64,000 nt of DNA from Nocardioides sp. B-3 (GTDB lineage Bacteria > Actinomycetota > Actinomycetes > Propionibacteriales > Nocardioidaceae): NCBI RefSeq assembly GCF_024703895.1, contig NZ_CP087968.1, positions 682,001 through 746,000 of the forward strand. Direction: 5' to 3'. The translations under genes were made by a program, and so were the position numbers. A model generated the notes under the pieces. That model was given only the letters and a program-made list of their open reading frames with translations. It was not told the origin of the DNA and ran no database searches. Position 1 is the first letter of the stretch. Every line of letters begins with the position of its first letter. Shown here piece by piece: positions 9,811 to 20,400 of this stretch.

Positions 9811-9834
9811 TGACGTGTGTGACGTCGGTGACGT
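9811..9834. promoter_or_regulatory. Three TGACGT repeats at 9-bp spacing upstream of the subtilase
   Basis: TGACGT occurs at 9811-9816, 9820-9825 and 9829-9834, an exact period of 9 bp, about 90 bp before the subtilase start. The array is compatible with an operator or activator site. No regulator is known for it. Confidence 0.45.
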
Positions 9835-9922
9835 TGTCTTTGCGCAGCCTCGCCGATCGTCTACCCATCGACGCGCGAGGAAACAGCGTTCTCCATCCGG
9901 GCACGCCATCAAGGAGTCTCCT

Positions 9923-12900
9923 TTGTCAGTCTTCTCTCGGGGCACGGGAGCGCGCAGTCGCTCCTTGGCTCTCCTCTCCGCCGGACTGCTCGTCGCGGGC
10001 GTCACGGTCACTGCCGCCGCCACGGCGGCGACCGCCGAGCCGGCCTCCACGGCGACCACGGCGACCCCCGAGCAGGCGCTCGGCGCCGGCCGCTACATCG
10101 TGATGCTCCGCCAGCCCGGCGCGACCCGCTACGAGGGCGGCATCGACGGCCTCGCGGCCACCCGGGCCCGCTCGGGCAACAAGTTCAACGCCCGCTCCGA
10201 CAAGGTCGCGCAGTACTCGCGCTTCCCGGAACGCGAGCAGAGCCGGATCGCCGACGCCGTGGGGGCCGACGTGTTCTCGCAGACCACGATCGCCTCCAAC
10301 TCGTTCACCGCGCAGCTCACCGCGCAGCAGGCAGCGGAGCTCGCCGTCATGCGCGAGGTGCTGACGCTGGTCGAGGACACCGCCTTCGAGCTCGACACCC
10401 GGAACACGCCGCGCTTCCTCGGCCCGGAGTCCCAGTCGGGCACCGGCACCGGCGGCCAGTGGGCCGCCAACGGCGGCGTGGCCAACGCCGGGAAGGGCGT
10501 CGTCGTCGGCATCCTCGACAGCGGCATCTGGCCGGAGTCGGCGTCGTTCGCCGGTCCCAAGCTGAAGAGCAAGGCAGGGGGACAGTTCACGCCCTACCGC
10601 TCGGGCCGCTCGACCTTCATGAACAAGGCCGACGGCAGCCAGTTCCGCGGCATGTGCGAGACCGGGGAGGACTGGGAGGTCAACGACTGCAACCAGAAGC
10701 TCATCGGTGCCCGCTACTACGCCGACGCGTTCGTCGCCAGCGTCCCGGTCGAGAAGCGCGACGCCAACGAGTTCATCTCCACGCGTGACGGTGATGGCCA
10801 CGGCAGCCACACCGCCAGCACCGCCGCCGGCAACTTCGGTGTCTCGGCCTCGGTCGAGGGACGTGACTTCGGCACCGTGAGCGGCATGGCCCCTGTGGCC
10901 AAGATCGCCGCCTACAAGGTGTGCTTCAACGACACCGACCCGAACACCGGTGGCTGCTACACCTCCTCGACGCTCGCCGCCGTCGACGACGCCGTGACCG
11001 ACGGCGTGGACGTCATCAACTACTCGATCTCGGGTGCGACCAACACCGTCGTCGACGCGGTCGAGTTCGCCTTCCCGGGTGCTGCGGCAGCGGGCGTCTT
11101 CGTCGCCGCCTCGGCCGGCAACAGCGGCCCGACCGCCTCCACGGTCGCGCACAACAGCCCGTGGATCACCACGGTGGCGGCTGCGACCCACGCCGTGTTC
11201 GAGAACACCGCAGTGCTCGGCAACGGTGCGAAGTACAAGGGCGCCTCGATCAACGGCACGCCGCTGGCCAGCACGCCGCTCGTCAACTCGACCGCGTCCG
11301 GTCTCGCCCCGGCCACCGCCGACGAGGTCCGCCTCTGCGCGCCCGGCAGCCTCGACCCGGCCAAGGTCACCGGCAAGGTCGTCGTCTGCGACCGCGGCGT
11401 CTACGACCGGGTCGCCAAGAGCTCCGCGGTGAAGCAGGCCGGCGGCGTGGCGATGATCCCGGTCAACATCACGCCCGGCAGCCTCGACGCCGACTTCCAC
11501 GCCGTGCCGACCGTGCACCTCGACCACGTGGCAGCCCCCGCGATCAAGGCCTACGCCGCGACCGCAGGCGCCACCGCGTCCTTCGAGTCCGGCGACACCA
11601 CCGGCGGCTCGCCGACCGTGGTGCCGCAGATCGCCGGCTTCTCCTCGCGTGGCCCCGCGAAGGCGAGCGACTCCGACGTCATCAAGCCCGACATCGCGGC
11701 TCCCGGTGCCAGCGTGCTGGCCGCGGTCGCCCCGCCGTCGGGCCGGGGACGTGACTTCGACCTCTACTCCGGCACGTCGATGTCCAGCCCGCACGTCGCC
11801 GGTCTCGCGGCCTTCATCCTCGGGGTCAACCCGCAGTGGACGCCGATGACCGTCAAGTCGGCCATGATGACGACCGCCTACGACCTCAAGAAGGCCGACG
11901 GCAGCGCGCACCGGGACCCCTTCGCCCGGGGCGCCGGTCACGTCGACCCGACCGGGTTCTTCGACCCGGGTCTCGTCGTCACCTCCAGCGAGGACGAGTG
12001 GCTGAGCTTCGTCGAGGGTCAGGGCTTCCCCGATCGACGGTGTCGAGCCGATCGCGGCCAACGCCCTCAACGTCCCCTCGATCGCCCGGGGCCGGGTGGC
12101 CGCCAGCACCAGCATCACGCGCACGTTCACCGGCCTGCGTGCCGGCACGTGGAGCGTCGAGGCCACCGTGCCCGGCTTCCGTGTCACGACGGACAAGTCG
12201 TCGGTGACCATCGGGTCCGCCGGCGAGCGGGTCGCGGTGACCTTCACCTTCACCCGCACCGACGCCGCACTCGCGAAGTTCTCGACGGGCTTCGTCACCC
12301 TGACCGGTCCCACCACGGTCCGGATGCCGGTCGCGCCCGTCCGGTCTCGGTCAAGGCTCCCGCCACGGTGGCGGGCACCGGCGCCGACGGTCGTGCCACG
12401 GTCGACATCACCGCCGGCTACACCGGTGAGCTCGACGTCCGCCCGACCGGTCTGGCCAAGGCCACGACGGTGGAGCGCAGCACCGCGGTCGGCGAGGACT
12501 TCCGAGCGTACGGTCGTCGTGCCCGCCGGCACCAAGGCCGCCCGCTTCGTCGCCGACGCCGCCAACGACGCCGCCGACCTCGACCTGACCGTCTACCGCC
12601 TCAACGCCGCCGGCACGCCGGTGGCCGTGGCGGGCCAGTCGGCCACGGGCGCGGCGGACGAGACGGTGACCCTGCTCAACCCGGTCGCCGCGTCCTACCC
12701 GGTCGTGGTCAACGGCTCACGCCGCTGCCCCCGGTGAGACCAGCATCGCGACGACCTACGACGAGTACGTCGTCGGTGGGACCGGTCTCGGCAGCTTCCA
12801 CGCCGAGCCCGACCCGGTCGCGGTCACCCGGGGTGCGAGCACCTCGTTCGACGCAGTCTGGACGGGCCCGGAGGCCGGTCGCTACCTCGGCGTCGTGGAG

Positions 12901-12948
12901 TACGACGGGGCCCCGGCACCGACCTACGTGACTGTGTCCGTGCCGTGA
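9923..12948 (+). CDS. Secreted subtilisin-like serine protease (S8) with PA and Fn3-like domains
   Basis: A preprotein of about 1000 residues. A signal peptide (LALLSAGLLVAGVTVTAAAT) is followed by an I9 propeptide-like region (RYIVMLRQPG), the S8 catalytic domain with Asp near residue 198 (GILDSGIWPES), His near 292 (DGHGSHTAST) and Ser near 618 (GTSMSSPHVAG), a PA domain inserted at about 465-560 (GKVVVCDRGVYDRVAKS) and C-terminal fibronectin-like domains. The start is TTG 9923 after AAGGAG. The frame breaks near 12037, 12340, 12505 and 12718, all in the C-terminal part. It probably digests external protein. Confidence 0.88.
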
Positions 12949-12976
12949 CCTGATCGCGGATCAGCACGACCACGAG

Positions 12977-13006
12977 CGGGCGTGGCTCCTTCGGGAGTCA
13001 CGCCCG
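12977..13006 (+). terminator. Rho-independent terminator with TTCG loop
   Basis: The stem CGGGCGTG plus CTCC pairs with GGAG plus CACGCCCG around a TTCG tetraloop and is followed by TTTCTGT. It lies 28 bp after the subtilase stop and just before the end of the convergent thioesterase gene. Confidence 0.85.
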
Positions 13007-13012
13007 TTTCTG

Positions 13013-13822
13013 TCAGCCGCGCGGGTGCCGCGCCAGCTGGCGGCTCTGGGCCACGAGGCGGTCCGCGGAGTCCCAGACCTCGCAGTCCTCCTCGAACATC
13101 CCGCCCGCGACGTTGCGGGTGCGGTGACTGACGCGCAGCCAGCCCGGGGCCGGCTTGGCCCGCACGTGCACGGTCAGCTCGAGGGTCGGCGCCCAGCCGA
13201 ACATCCCGAGGTCGAAGGTCACCGGCGGCAGCGCGTCACACACCATCAGCAGCTCGATCGGGTCGGGGTCGCGCTCGCCCTTGAGCCGGAACCACGCCTG
13301 CATCAGCCCGTTGCCCGACGGCTTGCCGACGGCCCACCCCGCACACCCGGGGTCGAACCGCATGTCGAAGCGCTCCATCAGCGGGGCGATCTTGCGGACA
13401 TCCTCGGGGGCCAGCGTGTTGGGCACGCACTCCTCGAGCGGCGCCATGATCGGCGGCTTCGCCGTGGTGCGGACGTCGTCGGGCAGGCGGTCGAGGTCGC
13501 CGCACGTCGCGAGCACGGTGATCCTCGCGTCGTCACCCTGCTTGAGGTCGGCCGCGAGGGTGGCCACGCTGCCTCCGTCGCGCAGGACGCGGGTCGCCAC
13601 CGTCGCCGGTCCCGGCACCGAGGCGGAGAGGTAGTAGGCGCTGACCGCGATCGGGTCCGGCTTGCCGGGAGCGACCTTGCTGAGCGCGTTGCCGATGGTG
13701 GCGAGGAGGTAGCCGCCGTTGACTCCGCCGCCGACGACCCAGCCGTCCGTGAGGTCGGCCGTGAACTCGCCGTCGGTCGTCGGGGTGACGGCGATGTGGT
13801 CGTCCCACTCGATCTCAGTCAT
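13013..13822 (-). CDS. Acyl-CoA thioesterase family protein (TesB/4HBT_3-like)
   Basis: This intact 269-residue protein has the double hot-dog layout of TesB-like thioesterases: an N-terminal half with TDGWVVGGGVNGGYLLATIG and a C-terminal half with MVCDALPPVTFDLGMFGWAP, then LELTVHVRAKPAPGWLRV. Proteins of this type are annotated as thioesterase family and are thought to hydrolyse acyl-CoA; the exact substrate is not known. ATG 13822 is used. It stands alone, with a structured 166-bp spacer upstream. Confidence 0.82.
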   Translation of the reverse strand: MTEIEWDDHIAVTPTTDGEFTADLTDGWVVGGGVNGGYLLATIGNALSKVAPGKPDPIAVSAYYLSASVPGPATVATRVLRDGGSVATLAADLKQGDDARITVLATCGDLDRLPDDVRTTAKPPIMAPLEECVPNTLAPEDVRKIAPLMERFDMRFDPGCAGWAVGKPSGNGLMQAWFRLKGERDPDPIELLMVCDALPPVTFDLGMFGWAPTLELTVHVRAKPAPGWLRVSHRTRNVAGGMFEEDCEVWDSADRLVAQSRQLARHPRG

Positions 13823-13863
13823 GGCGCGAGCCTAGAGCGACCCCGCTGAGGTCGCCTCGAGCC

Positions 13864-13985
13864 GGTATCCGGTGGTTACCAAAACACCCGACTTGGCGGC
13901 CTCCGGCCGGTTGGTAGGTAACTGGATACCTACCAACCGGCGAGGGCACCGGAATCCGAGCGTTTGGTATCCGGTGGATACCAAA
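13864..13985. repeat. Composite palindromic element of about 122 bp
   Basis: A central perfect inverted repeat (15-bp arms 13906-13920 and 13927-13941, GCCGGTTGGTAGGTA) is flanked by two related palindromes in direct repeat: 13864-13884 (GGTATCC GGT GGTTACC AAAA) and 13963-13985 (TTTGGTATCC GGT GGATACCAAA). The block fills the spacer between two minus-strand genes, starting just upstream of the thioesterase and ending 3 bp from the LysR stop. It may serve as a terminator or be a small mobile palindrome. Confidence 0.75.
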
Positions 13986-13988
13986 GTG

Positions 13989-14859
13989 TCAGTGGTTCGC
14001 GGTCCCCGCGACGATCGACGCCCGCAGTCGTTCGGCCGCCGGCGGCAGTTTCCGATCAGTGCGCCGGGTGAGGCCGATGCTGCGGCGGGCGCCCGGCGAC
14101 CCGACGATCTGGATGCCGTGCGTGCCGGAGAGCCCGACCATCGCCTCGGGCACGATCGCCACCCCGAGGCCCGCGGCCACGAGCCCCTCGATCGTCGCCG
14201 GTCCCGGCTCTCGAACGAGATCTCGAGGGCGACCCCGGCCTCCCGGAGCAGCGAGTCGACGAGCGTACGGAAGCCGTATCCGGGTGGCGTGGTGACCAGC
14301 TCCTCCCCCCCGGTCGGCCGGGCGCAGGCGCGATCGTCCGGCCAGCCGGTGCGTCGGGGGTACGGCGACGACCAGCCGCTCCTCCTGCAGCAGGTGCCAG
14401 CCGTGGCCGGCGGAGCGGCGCGAGCTGATCGCGAGGTCGACCGCGCCGCTGGCCGGGTCCGCCTCGAGCTCGTGGGACGGCTCTCGGCTCAGCAGCACCC
14501 GCACCCGCGGCGCGACAGCGTGGAACTCGCGGAGCAGCTGCGGCACGAGCGAGGTCGCCATCGAGTCGAGGAAGGCCAGCCGGGCGACACCGGACTCGGG
14601 GTCGAGCGCGCCCCGCACGTCGACCACCAGCTGGTCGTAGCGCGCCACGACCTCGCGCGCCCCGGTCGCCACCAGCTCTCCGATCGGGGTGAGGTGCACG
14701 CCGTCGGCCGCCCGCGCGAACACTGGGTGCCCATCTCACCCTCGACCCGGGCCGGGGCTCGCGACAAGGTGGGCTGGGTGATCCCGAGGATCGCGGCCGT
14801 GTCGGTCACGTGCTCGTGGTCGGTGACGGCGAGCAACCACTCCAGTCCCGGATCTGCAC
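13989..14859 (-). CDS. LysR-family transcriptional regulator
   Basis: The N-terminal winged helix-turn-helix is visible as LLAVTDHEHVTDTAAILGIT followed by QPTLSRA, and the effector domain as VARLAFLDSMATSLVPQLLR, then PSHELEADPASGAVDLAISS. The GTG start at 14859 begins VQIRD; a base is missing directly after, and further frame breaks lie near 14720, 14300 and 14210. It diverges from the MFS gene at 14944, and an ATAC-N7-GTAT LysR box lies between the two starts. It very probably controls that exporter and itself. Confidence 0.83.
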
Positions 14860-14867
14860 TCCACGAT

Positions 14868-14884
14868 CATACGCCCGACGTATG
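14868..14884. promoter_or_regulatory. LysR box (ATAC-N7-GTAT) in the lysR/MFS divergent spacer
   Basis: CATACGCCCGACGTATG is a perfect 6-bp inverted repeat with 5-bp spacing and contains the classic ATAC-N7-GTAT form of a LysR regulator site. It lies 9 bp upstream of the lysR start and 60 bp upstream of the MFS start. Confidence 0.7.
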
Positions 14885-14943
14885 CACATTTGGCGTTCTC
14901 GACATTGGACGCATGACATTTGTCGGCGCACACTCGGTGAGCG

Positions 14944-16184
14944 ATGTCCGCTCCCACCATCTCCGTCCCGACCGCGCTCGACGCCGGTCACCTGCCCGGC
15001 TCCACGGGCTACCGGCGCGTCGTGATCGCACTGTTCGCCGCGGGCCTCGCCACCTTCGAGCTGCTCTACAGCACCCGGGCGATCCTCCCGGCGCTCGCGG
15101 CCCCGCTTCGACGTCTCCTCGACCGAGACGACGCTGACCCTCTCGCTGGCGACCCTGTCGCTCGGTGTCTCCCTGCTCGTCGTGGGCCCGCTCTCCGACG
15201 TGGTCGGCCGCACCCGGCTGATCCACCTCTCGATGACGCTCTCGGTGATCTGCGCCGTCGGCTGCGCGCTCGCCCCGACCTCGGACGTCGTTGCTGGTGC
15301 TGCGCTGCCTGATGGGCGTCGCGCTGGCGGGACTGCCCGCCGTCGCGACGGCCTACCTCCGCGAGGAGCTGCACGGCTCGACGCACGCGCGGGCCGCCGG
15401 GCTCTACATCGGCGGCACCGCACTCGGCGGGATGGCGGGTCGGTTGGTGACTGGCTACGCCGGCGAGCTCGCCGGCTGGCGGTGGGCGCTCGGCGCCGCC
15501 GCCCTTCTCGCACTGGCCTGCGCGATCGTCGTACGCCGCATGCTGCCCGAGTCACGCCACTTCTCCCCCGCCCCGACCGGCGTCGGCGCGATGCTCGCCA
15601 TGGCGCGGCGGGCCGTGGCGGACCGGGCACTGGTGGGGCTCTACGTCATCGGCGGCTGCTCGGTCGGTGCGCTCGTGGCCATGCTCAACGTGATCGGCTT
15701 CAGGCTGGAGGCGCCGCCGTTCGGCCTCGGCCTCGGTGCCGCGAGCCCGGTGTTCCTCGTCTACCCCCTCGGCACGCTCAGTGCCGCCGCGTTCGGCCGC
15801 CTCGCCGACCGGATCGGTCGCCGCGCCGTGCTTCCGATCGGGACGGTGGTCGCGGTCGCGGGCGCCGTACTGACCCTGTCGTCGTCGCTGCCGGTGCTGG
15901 TCGCCGGTCTGTCGCTACTGGTCATCGGCTTCTTCGCCGTGCACGGCGTGGCGAGCGGCTGGGTGCCCGCCCGCGCACACGCGGGTGGGGTCAGCGCCGG
16001 CCGGGCGGCGTCGTTCTACACGTTCACCTACTACCTCGGGGCGTCGATCTTCGGCAGCCCGGGCGCGAAGGTCTGGACCGGCGTGGGCTGGTCGGGCGTG
16101 GTCGCGCTGACGGTGACGCTGCTGCTCGTCACTGGCGCGCTCGCCCTGCGGCTGCGGGTGACCCGCCAGATCGCCGCTCGCTAG
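14944..16184 (+). CDS. MFS transporter, YnfM-like
   Basis: About 410 residues with twelve predicted helices. The loop 2-3 motif is VGPLSDVVGRTRLIHLS and its copy in the second half is FGRLADRIGRRAVLPIG. The MFS-plus-divergent-LysR arrangement matches YnfM-type drug or metabolite exporters. ATG 14944 begins MSAPTISVPTALDAGHLPGS. Frame breaks fall near 15107 and 15290. The substrate is unknown. Confidence 0.85.
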
Positions 16185-16193
16185 GGTCGCGGC

Positions 16194-16667
16194 ATGGACA
16201 ACGACATTCGCCCCCTGCTCGAGCAGAGCATCGAGATCGCCGCGCCGGTCGCCTCCGTGTGGGACCCGGTCAGCGACGTGCGCCGCATGTCCGAGTGGAG
16301 CCCGCAGGTGACCTCGACTCGGCTGCGGAGCAGCTTCGACGAGGTGGCGCTGGGAGCCCAGTTCACCAACCGCAACATCCACGGCGAGCTCGAGTGGACC
16401 ACTCGCGCGGAGATCGTGAAGTTCAGCCCGGAAACGGAGCTGGCCTTCCGGGTCGAGGACAACTGGGCGATCTGGTCGTTCCAGCTCACGCCTCGTGCCG
16501 GTGGCGGCGCCCTGCTGACCCAGCGGCGCGAGCTGCCCGACGGGCTCTCGGACCTCTCGAAGGAGCTCACCGACGGCTTCATGGGCGGGCAGGCCGCCTT
16601 CACCGAGAGCCAGCTCGCCGGGATGCGCGAGACGCTCGAGGCGATCAAGGCCGCGGCGGAGGCCTGA
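16194..16667 (+). CDS. SRPBCC family protein
   Basis: This intact 157-residue protein has the START/Bet v 1-like pattern: IEIAAPVASVWDPVSDVRRM at the N-terminus, the central SEWSPQVTSTRLRSSF and a long C-terminal helix. Such proteins bind hydrophobic ligands in a deep cavity; some are polyketide cyclases, others carriers. It starts 9 bp after the MFS stop, so the two may be cotranscribed. The ligand is unknown. Confidence 0.83.
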   Translation: MDNDIRPLLEQSIEIAAPVASVWDPVSDVRRMSEWSPQVTSTRLRSSFDEVALGAQFTNRNIHGELEWTTRAEIVKFSPETELAFRVEDNWAIWSFQLTPRAGGGALLTQRRELPDGLSDLSKELTDGFMGGQAAFTESQLAGMRETLEAIKAAAEA

Positions 16668-16673
16668 GGCTCT

Positions 16674-16973
16674 TCACACCGTCCGGGCCAGCGCGTCGAC
16701 GACCAGCTTCGGCGGCGGGTTGGCGTGGGCCTCGCCGTCGATCACGACCGTCGGCACGGTCTCGTTGCCGTCGTTGACGCTCCGGACGTACGCCGCTGCG
16801 TCGGCGTCCGCCCAGATGTCGACCCACACGGCCTTGGCGCCGCGCTTGCCTAGGACGAGGCGCAGGCGCTTCGTGAACGGGCACCCCTTGCGCCAGTAGA
16901 TGACGACCTTGCCCTCCGCTGCTGCCTGCGCGCCCTCGGCGGCGGAGACGGAGCTGGGTCGGTGTCCGAGCAC
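16674..16973 (-). CDS. Glutaredoxin/mycoredoxin-like protein with CPFT site
   Basis: This protein of about 99 residues has a thioredoxin-like fold with VVIYWRKGCPFTKRLRLVLG at the N-terminus and YVRSVNDGNETVPTVVIDGE after it. The SVNxGNxTVPT stretch closely resembles mycoredoxin, which reduces mycothiol mixed disulfides, but the active site is CPFT, with one cysteine instead of the usual C-x-x-C. A monothiol mechanism or an Fe-S role is therefore possible. GTG 16973 is the chosen start and overlaps nothing; the VOC gene ends 2 bp upstream, so the two are likely cotranscribed. Confidence 0.75.
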   Translation of the reverse strand: MLGHRPSSVSAAEGAQAAAEGKVVIYWRKGCPFTKRLRLVLGKRGAKAVWVDIWADADAAAYVRSVNDGNETVPTVVIDGEAHANPPPKLVVDALARTV

Positions 16974-16974
16974 G

Positions 16975-17370
16975 TCAACCTTCCGGGTTGTAGGCCGTCG
17001 CGTGGTGCGGCTGGTAGAGCAGCATGTCGTCCGCGCCGGGAACGTGCAGGCTGACGCCGCGCCCGAAACCCATCTCGTTCGGCTCGCCTGCAAACGTCGC
17101 ACCCCGACCGGAGAGCTCGGCCATCGTGGCGTCCGGGTCGTCGCACATGACCGCGATCGCGTGGTGCCTCGGCGAGCTGTAGGCGTGCCCCTCGTGCTCG
17201 CCCGCGGTCGGGTGCACCCCGAGCTCGCTGCGCCCTGTGCTGAAGATCAGCCACTCGGCGGGATCGTCCGACCCCTCGGACACGAAGGGCCACTCGAGCA
17301 CGTCCTTGAAGAACGCGCGGGTCGCGGGCGCGTCGTCGGAGTAGACGAGGGTGTGGAGCGCGGTGATCAT
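16975..17370 (-). CDS. VOC family protein (glyoxalase-like)
   Basis: An intact protein of 131 residues with the vicinal-oxygen-chelate beta-alpha-beta-beta-beta pattern: MITALHTLVYSDDAPATRAF opens it, FFKDVLEWPFVSEG and SSPRHHAIAVMCDDPDATMA follow. Members include glyoxalase I, dioxygenases and fosfomycin or bleomycin resistance proteins. There is no basis here to choose one activity. It precedes the glutaredoxin-like gene with 1 bp between stop and start. Confidence 0.8.
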   Translation of the reverse strand: MITALHTLVYSDDAPATRAFFKDVLEWPFVSEGSDDPAEWLIFSTGRSELGVHPTAGEHEGHAYSSPRHHAIAVMCDDPDATMAELSGRGATFAGEPNEMGFGRGVSLHVPGADDMLLYQPHHATAYNPEG

Positions 17371-17484
17371 GCGCGCCACGCTATCGCCGTACGGCGCGCA
17401 TTCGGGCACCACCGTGCAGGTGTCTGTCATCCCAGACACCATGCGTGGCTCCCTGCTGGCCGTGGCCCTCACGACAGGTCTGCA

Positions 17485-20400
17485 ATGGGAGGCGTGAACA
17501 CGACCCCGCCCACAGCTGAGGACCACGCCATGCTCGCCCACCAGCCTTCCCGGGGCGGCGCGCCCACGGTCACCCTCGCCGCGTCGCCGGCCGAACCGGG
17601 CGCGGTCGACTGCACGTTGGTCTGGGCTGATGATGCGCCTCTTGTGGTCGACGCCGTGCAGATGTTCCAGAGCCTCGGCGTGCGAGTTGCTCGGCACACG
17701 ACGAACGCCGGGGCCGAGCACTACGTTCTGCTCGACTGGCCGGGAGACGTGGACGAGAACGGCGACCTCTTCCGCGAAGCGCTGAGGGCGATCCATTCCC
17801 GGCGCAGCCGAGCGTGACGGCCTCAACAGCCTCGTCCTGCAGGAGCACCTGACGTGGCGGCAGGTCATGCTGCTGCGTGCGCTGTGCCGCTACCTGCGCC
17901 AGACGGGACTGGGGCTCGGGCTGGAATACATCCAGGGACACACTGGTCCGCAACGGCTCGCTCGCCCGCGCGACCGTGGCACTCTTCGAGGCCCGATTCG
18001 ACCCGGACCACGGAACGCAGGAGGGTGAACAGCAGGCCGTCGCACAGCTCGAAGGGCTTCTCGACGGGGTGCGGACCTTGGACGAGGACCGGGTGCTGCG
18101 GTCCCTGAGCGAGGTGGTCCGCGCGACCATGCGCACCAGCTTCTTCCGGGCCGACGGCGCACAGAAGCCGCTGCCGCGGCTGACGCTCAAGATCGAGCCA
18201 CGCTCGCTGGCGTTCGTCCCGGAACCGCGACCCTTGGTGGAGACGTTCGTCTACTCACCGCTCGTGGAGGGCCTGCATCTGCGCACCGCCCGGGTGGCGC
18301 GTGGCGGGCTGCGCTGGTCCGAGCGTCCCGAGGACTTCCGCTCCGAGGTGCTCGGCCCGGTCAAGGCGCAGCAGGTCAAGAACTCCGTCATCGTCCCGGC
18401 GGGCGCCAAGGGCGCCTTCGTCCTCCGCGTGCCCCTGACCGGTATCGACCGTGACGCTGCAGGGCCGCCCGGTGCGCGAGGCATATGCGGCCTTCATCCG
18501 CGGCCTGCTCGACGTGACCGACAACCCGGTCGACGGGGTCGAGCACCGCCCCTCGCGCGTGCGCTGCCACGACGACCCTGATCCCTACCTTGTGGTGGCC
18601 GCCGACAAGGGCACTGCCACATTCTCCGACCTCGCCAACGAGGTGGCCGCCGAGTACGGGTTCTGGCTCGGCGACGCCTTCGCCTCGGGCGGTTCCGAGC
18701 GGCTACGACCACAAGGGCATGGGCATCACCGCCCGCGGCGCCCGGGTGTCGGTCGAAGCGCATCTCGACGAGATCGGCTTTGATGCTGCACGTGAGCCGT
18801 TCACCGTCGTCGGGATCGGGGACATGTCCGGGGACGTGTTCGGCAACGGCATGCTCCTCTCCGACCAGATCCGGTTGGTCGCCGCATTCGACCACCGCCA
18901 CATCTTCATCGACCCGGACCCTGACCCGGATTCCTCCTACGCCGAACGGCGGCGCCTCTTCGAGCTGCCTGCCTCGGACTGGACGTCCTACAACCCGAAC
19001 CTGATCTCACCCGGTGGCGGCGTCTACTCACGCAACAGCAGGCGGATCCCACTGTCGGACCAAGCCCGGGCACGCCCGGGCATCACCGCGGAAGGCGAGT
19101 GGGCGAGACCGGACGATGTCGTGCGCGCAATCCTCACCGCCCCCGTCACCTTGTTGTGGAACGGCGGCATCGGCACGTACGTCAAGAGCTCCACCGAGGG
19201 GCACTCGGATGCTCGCGACAAAGCCAACGACGCGGTCCGTGTCGATGCCACCGACCTGCGCTGCCGGTCATCGGCGAGGGCGGCAACCCGGGCCTGACCC
19301 AGCCGGCACGCATCGAGTACGCGCGCCGGGGTGGTCGCATCAACGCCGACTTCGTCGACAACTCCGCAGGCGTGGATACCTCCGACCACGAGGTGAACCT
19401 GAAGATCCTGCTCACCCGCAACTACCCGAGTGGGGAGCACCGCGTCGATCGCGACCGTTTGCTGGCGTCCATGCAGGACGAGGTCGCCCATGCCGTGTTG
19501 GAGGACAATCGCCGGCAGGCACGGGCCATCAGCCTCGCGTTGCACCGGGGTCCCCTCGTACTGGACCGGCACGCGCGGCTGATCGCCCTGTTGGAGAAGG
19601 ACGCTGGGCTGGACCGTCGCCTCGAGCACCTGCCCGATGACGAAGAGATCACGCGGCGTCGCGTGGCCGGCGACGGACTGAGCCGGCCGGAGCTCGCCAC
19701 GCTCCTTGCCCGGTCGAAGATCAGCGTGCGGGAGGCCCTGCTGGACTCCGAGCTGCCCTCCGATCCCGCCGTCCGGGCCATGCTGGGCGCGTACTTCCCT
19801 CCCCGGGCACGGAGGGCCGGGCTCATCGAGCAGCACCCGTTGGCTCGCCAGATCGCCGGCACGGTCCCGGCCAACGACATCGTGAACCGAGGCCGGGCCC
19901 GGCTTCTTCGTCCGACTGGAAGAGCGCACCGGCGCGCTGCTGCCCGACGCTGCCGCCGCCTTCGCGGTCGCCCGCGACGTCCCGGGCCCGGGTCGACTCT
20001 GGGCGGAGGTCGACGACGACGCCATGGCGATCCCGGTGGACGGGCGGCTCTCCGCCTTGACGCTGATCCAACAGTCCCTCGAGGAGGGCGCGGGGTGGCT
20101 GCTGCGGAACCGTCCCTCGCCCCTCGCAATCGGGGACGTGATCGAGCGGTTGGCACACCGCGTCGCGGATGCGCAGGCCAGCCTGTTGAGGGGCTTGGAC
20201 GACGGCACCGAGTCCGGGGTCGCGGCCGACGCCCTGATGCTCGCCGACCGCGGCGTGCCCGAGGTCCTTGCGCGTCGGATCGCGGAGTCGCGCCCGGCAG
20301 GCACCTCCCCGGACATCGGGGAGGCGGCCGCCGCCACCGCGTCGCCACTCCGGGACGTCGTCGCGGTGTGGCACGCCGTCGGCGAGGAGCTGGGGGCGAG

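Noticed and set aside
9926..12565. 879-codon open frame opposite the subtilase
   Set aside because: It is the antisense of a clearly functional S8 protease gene, with Gly/Arg/Val/Asp low-complexity content.
13864..13985. Possible CRISPR or tRNA in the palindromic spacer
   Set aside because: There are only two imperfect repeat units with a hairpin between them, no regular spacers and no cloverleaf.
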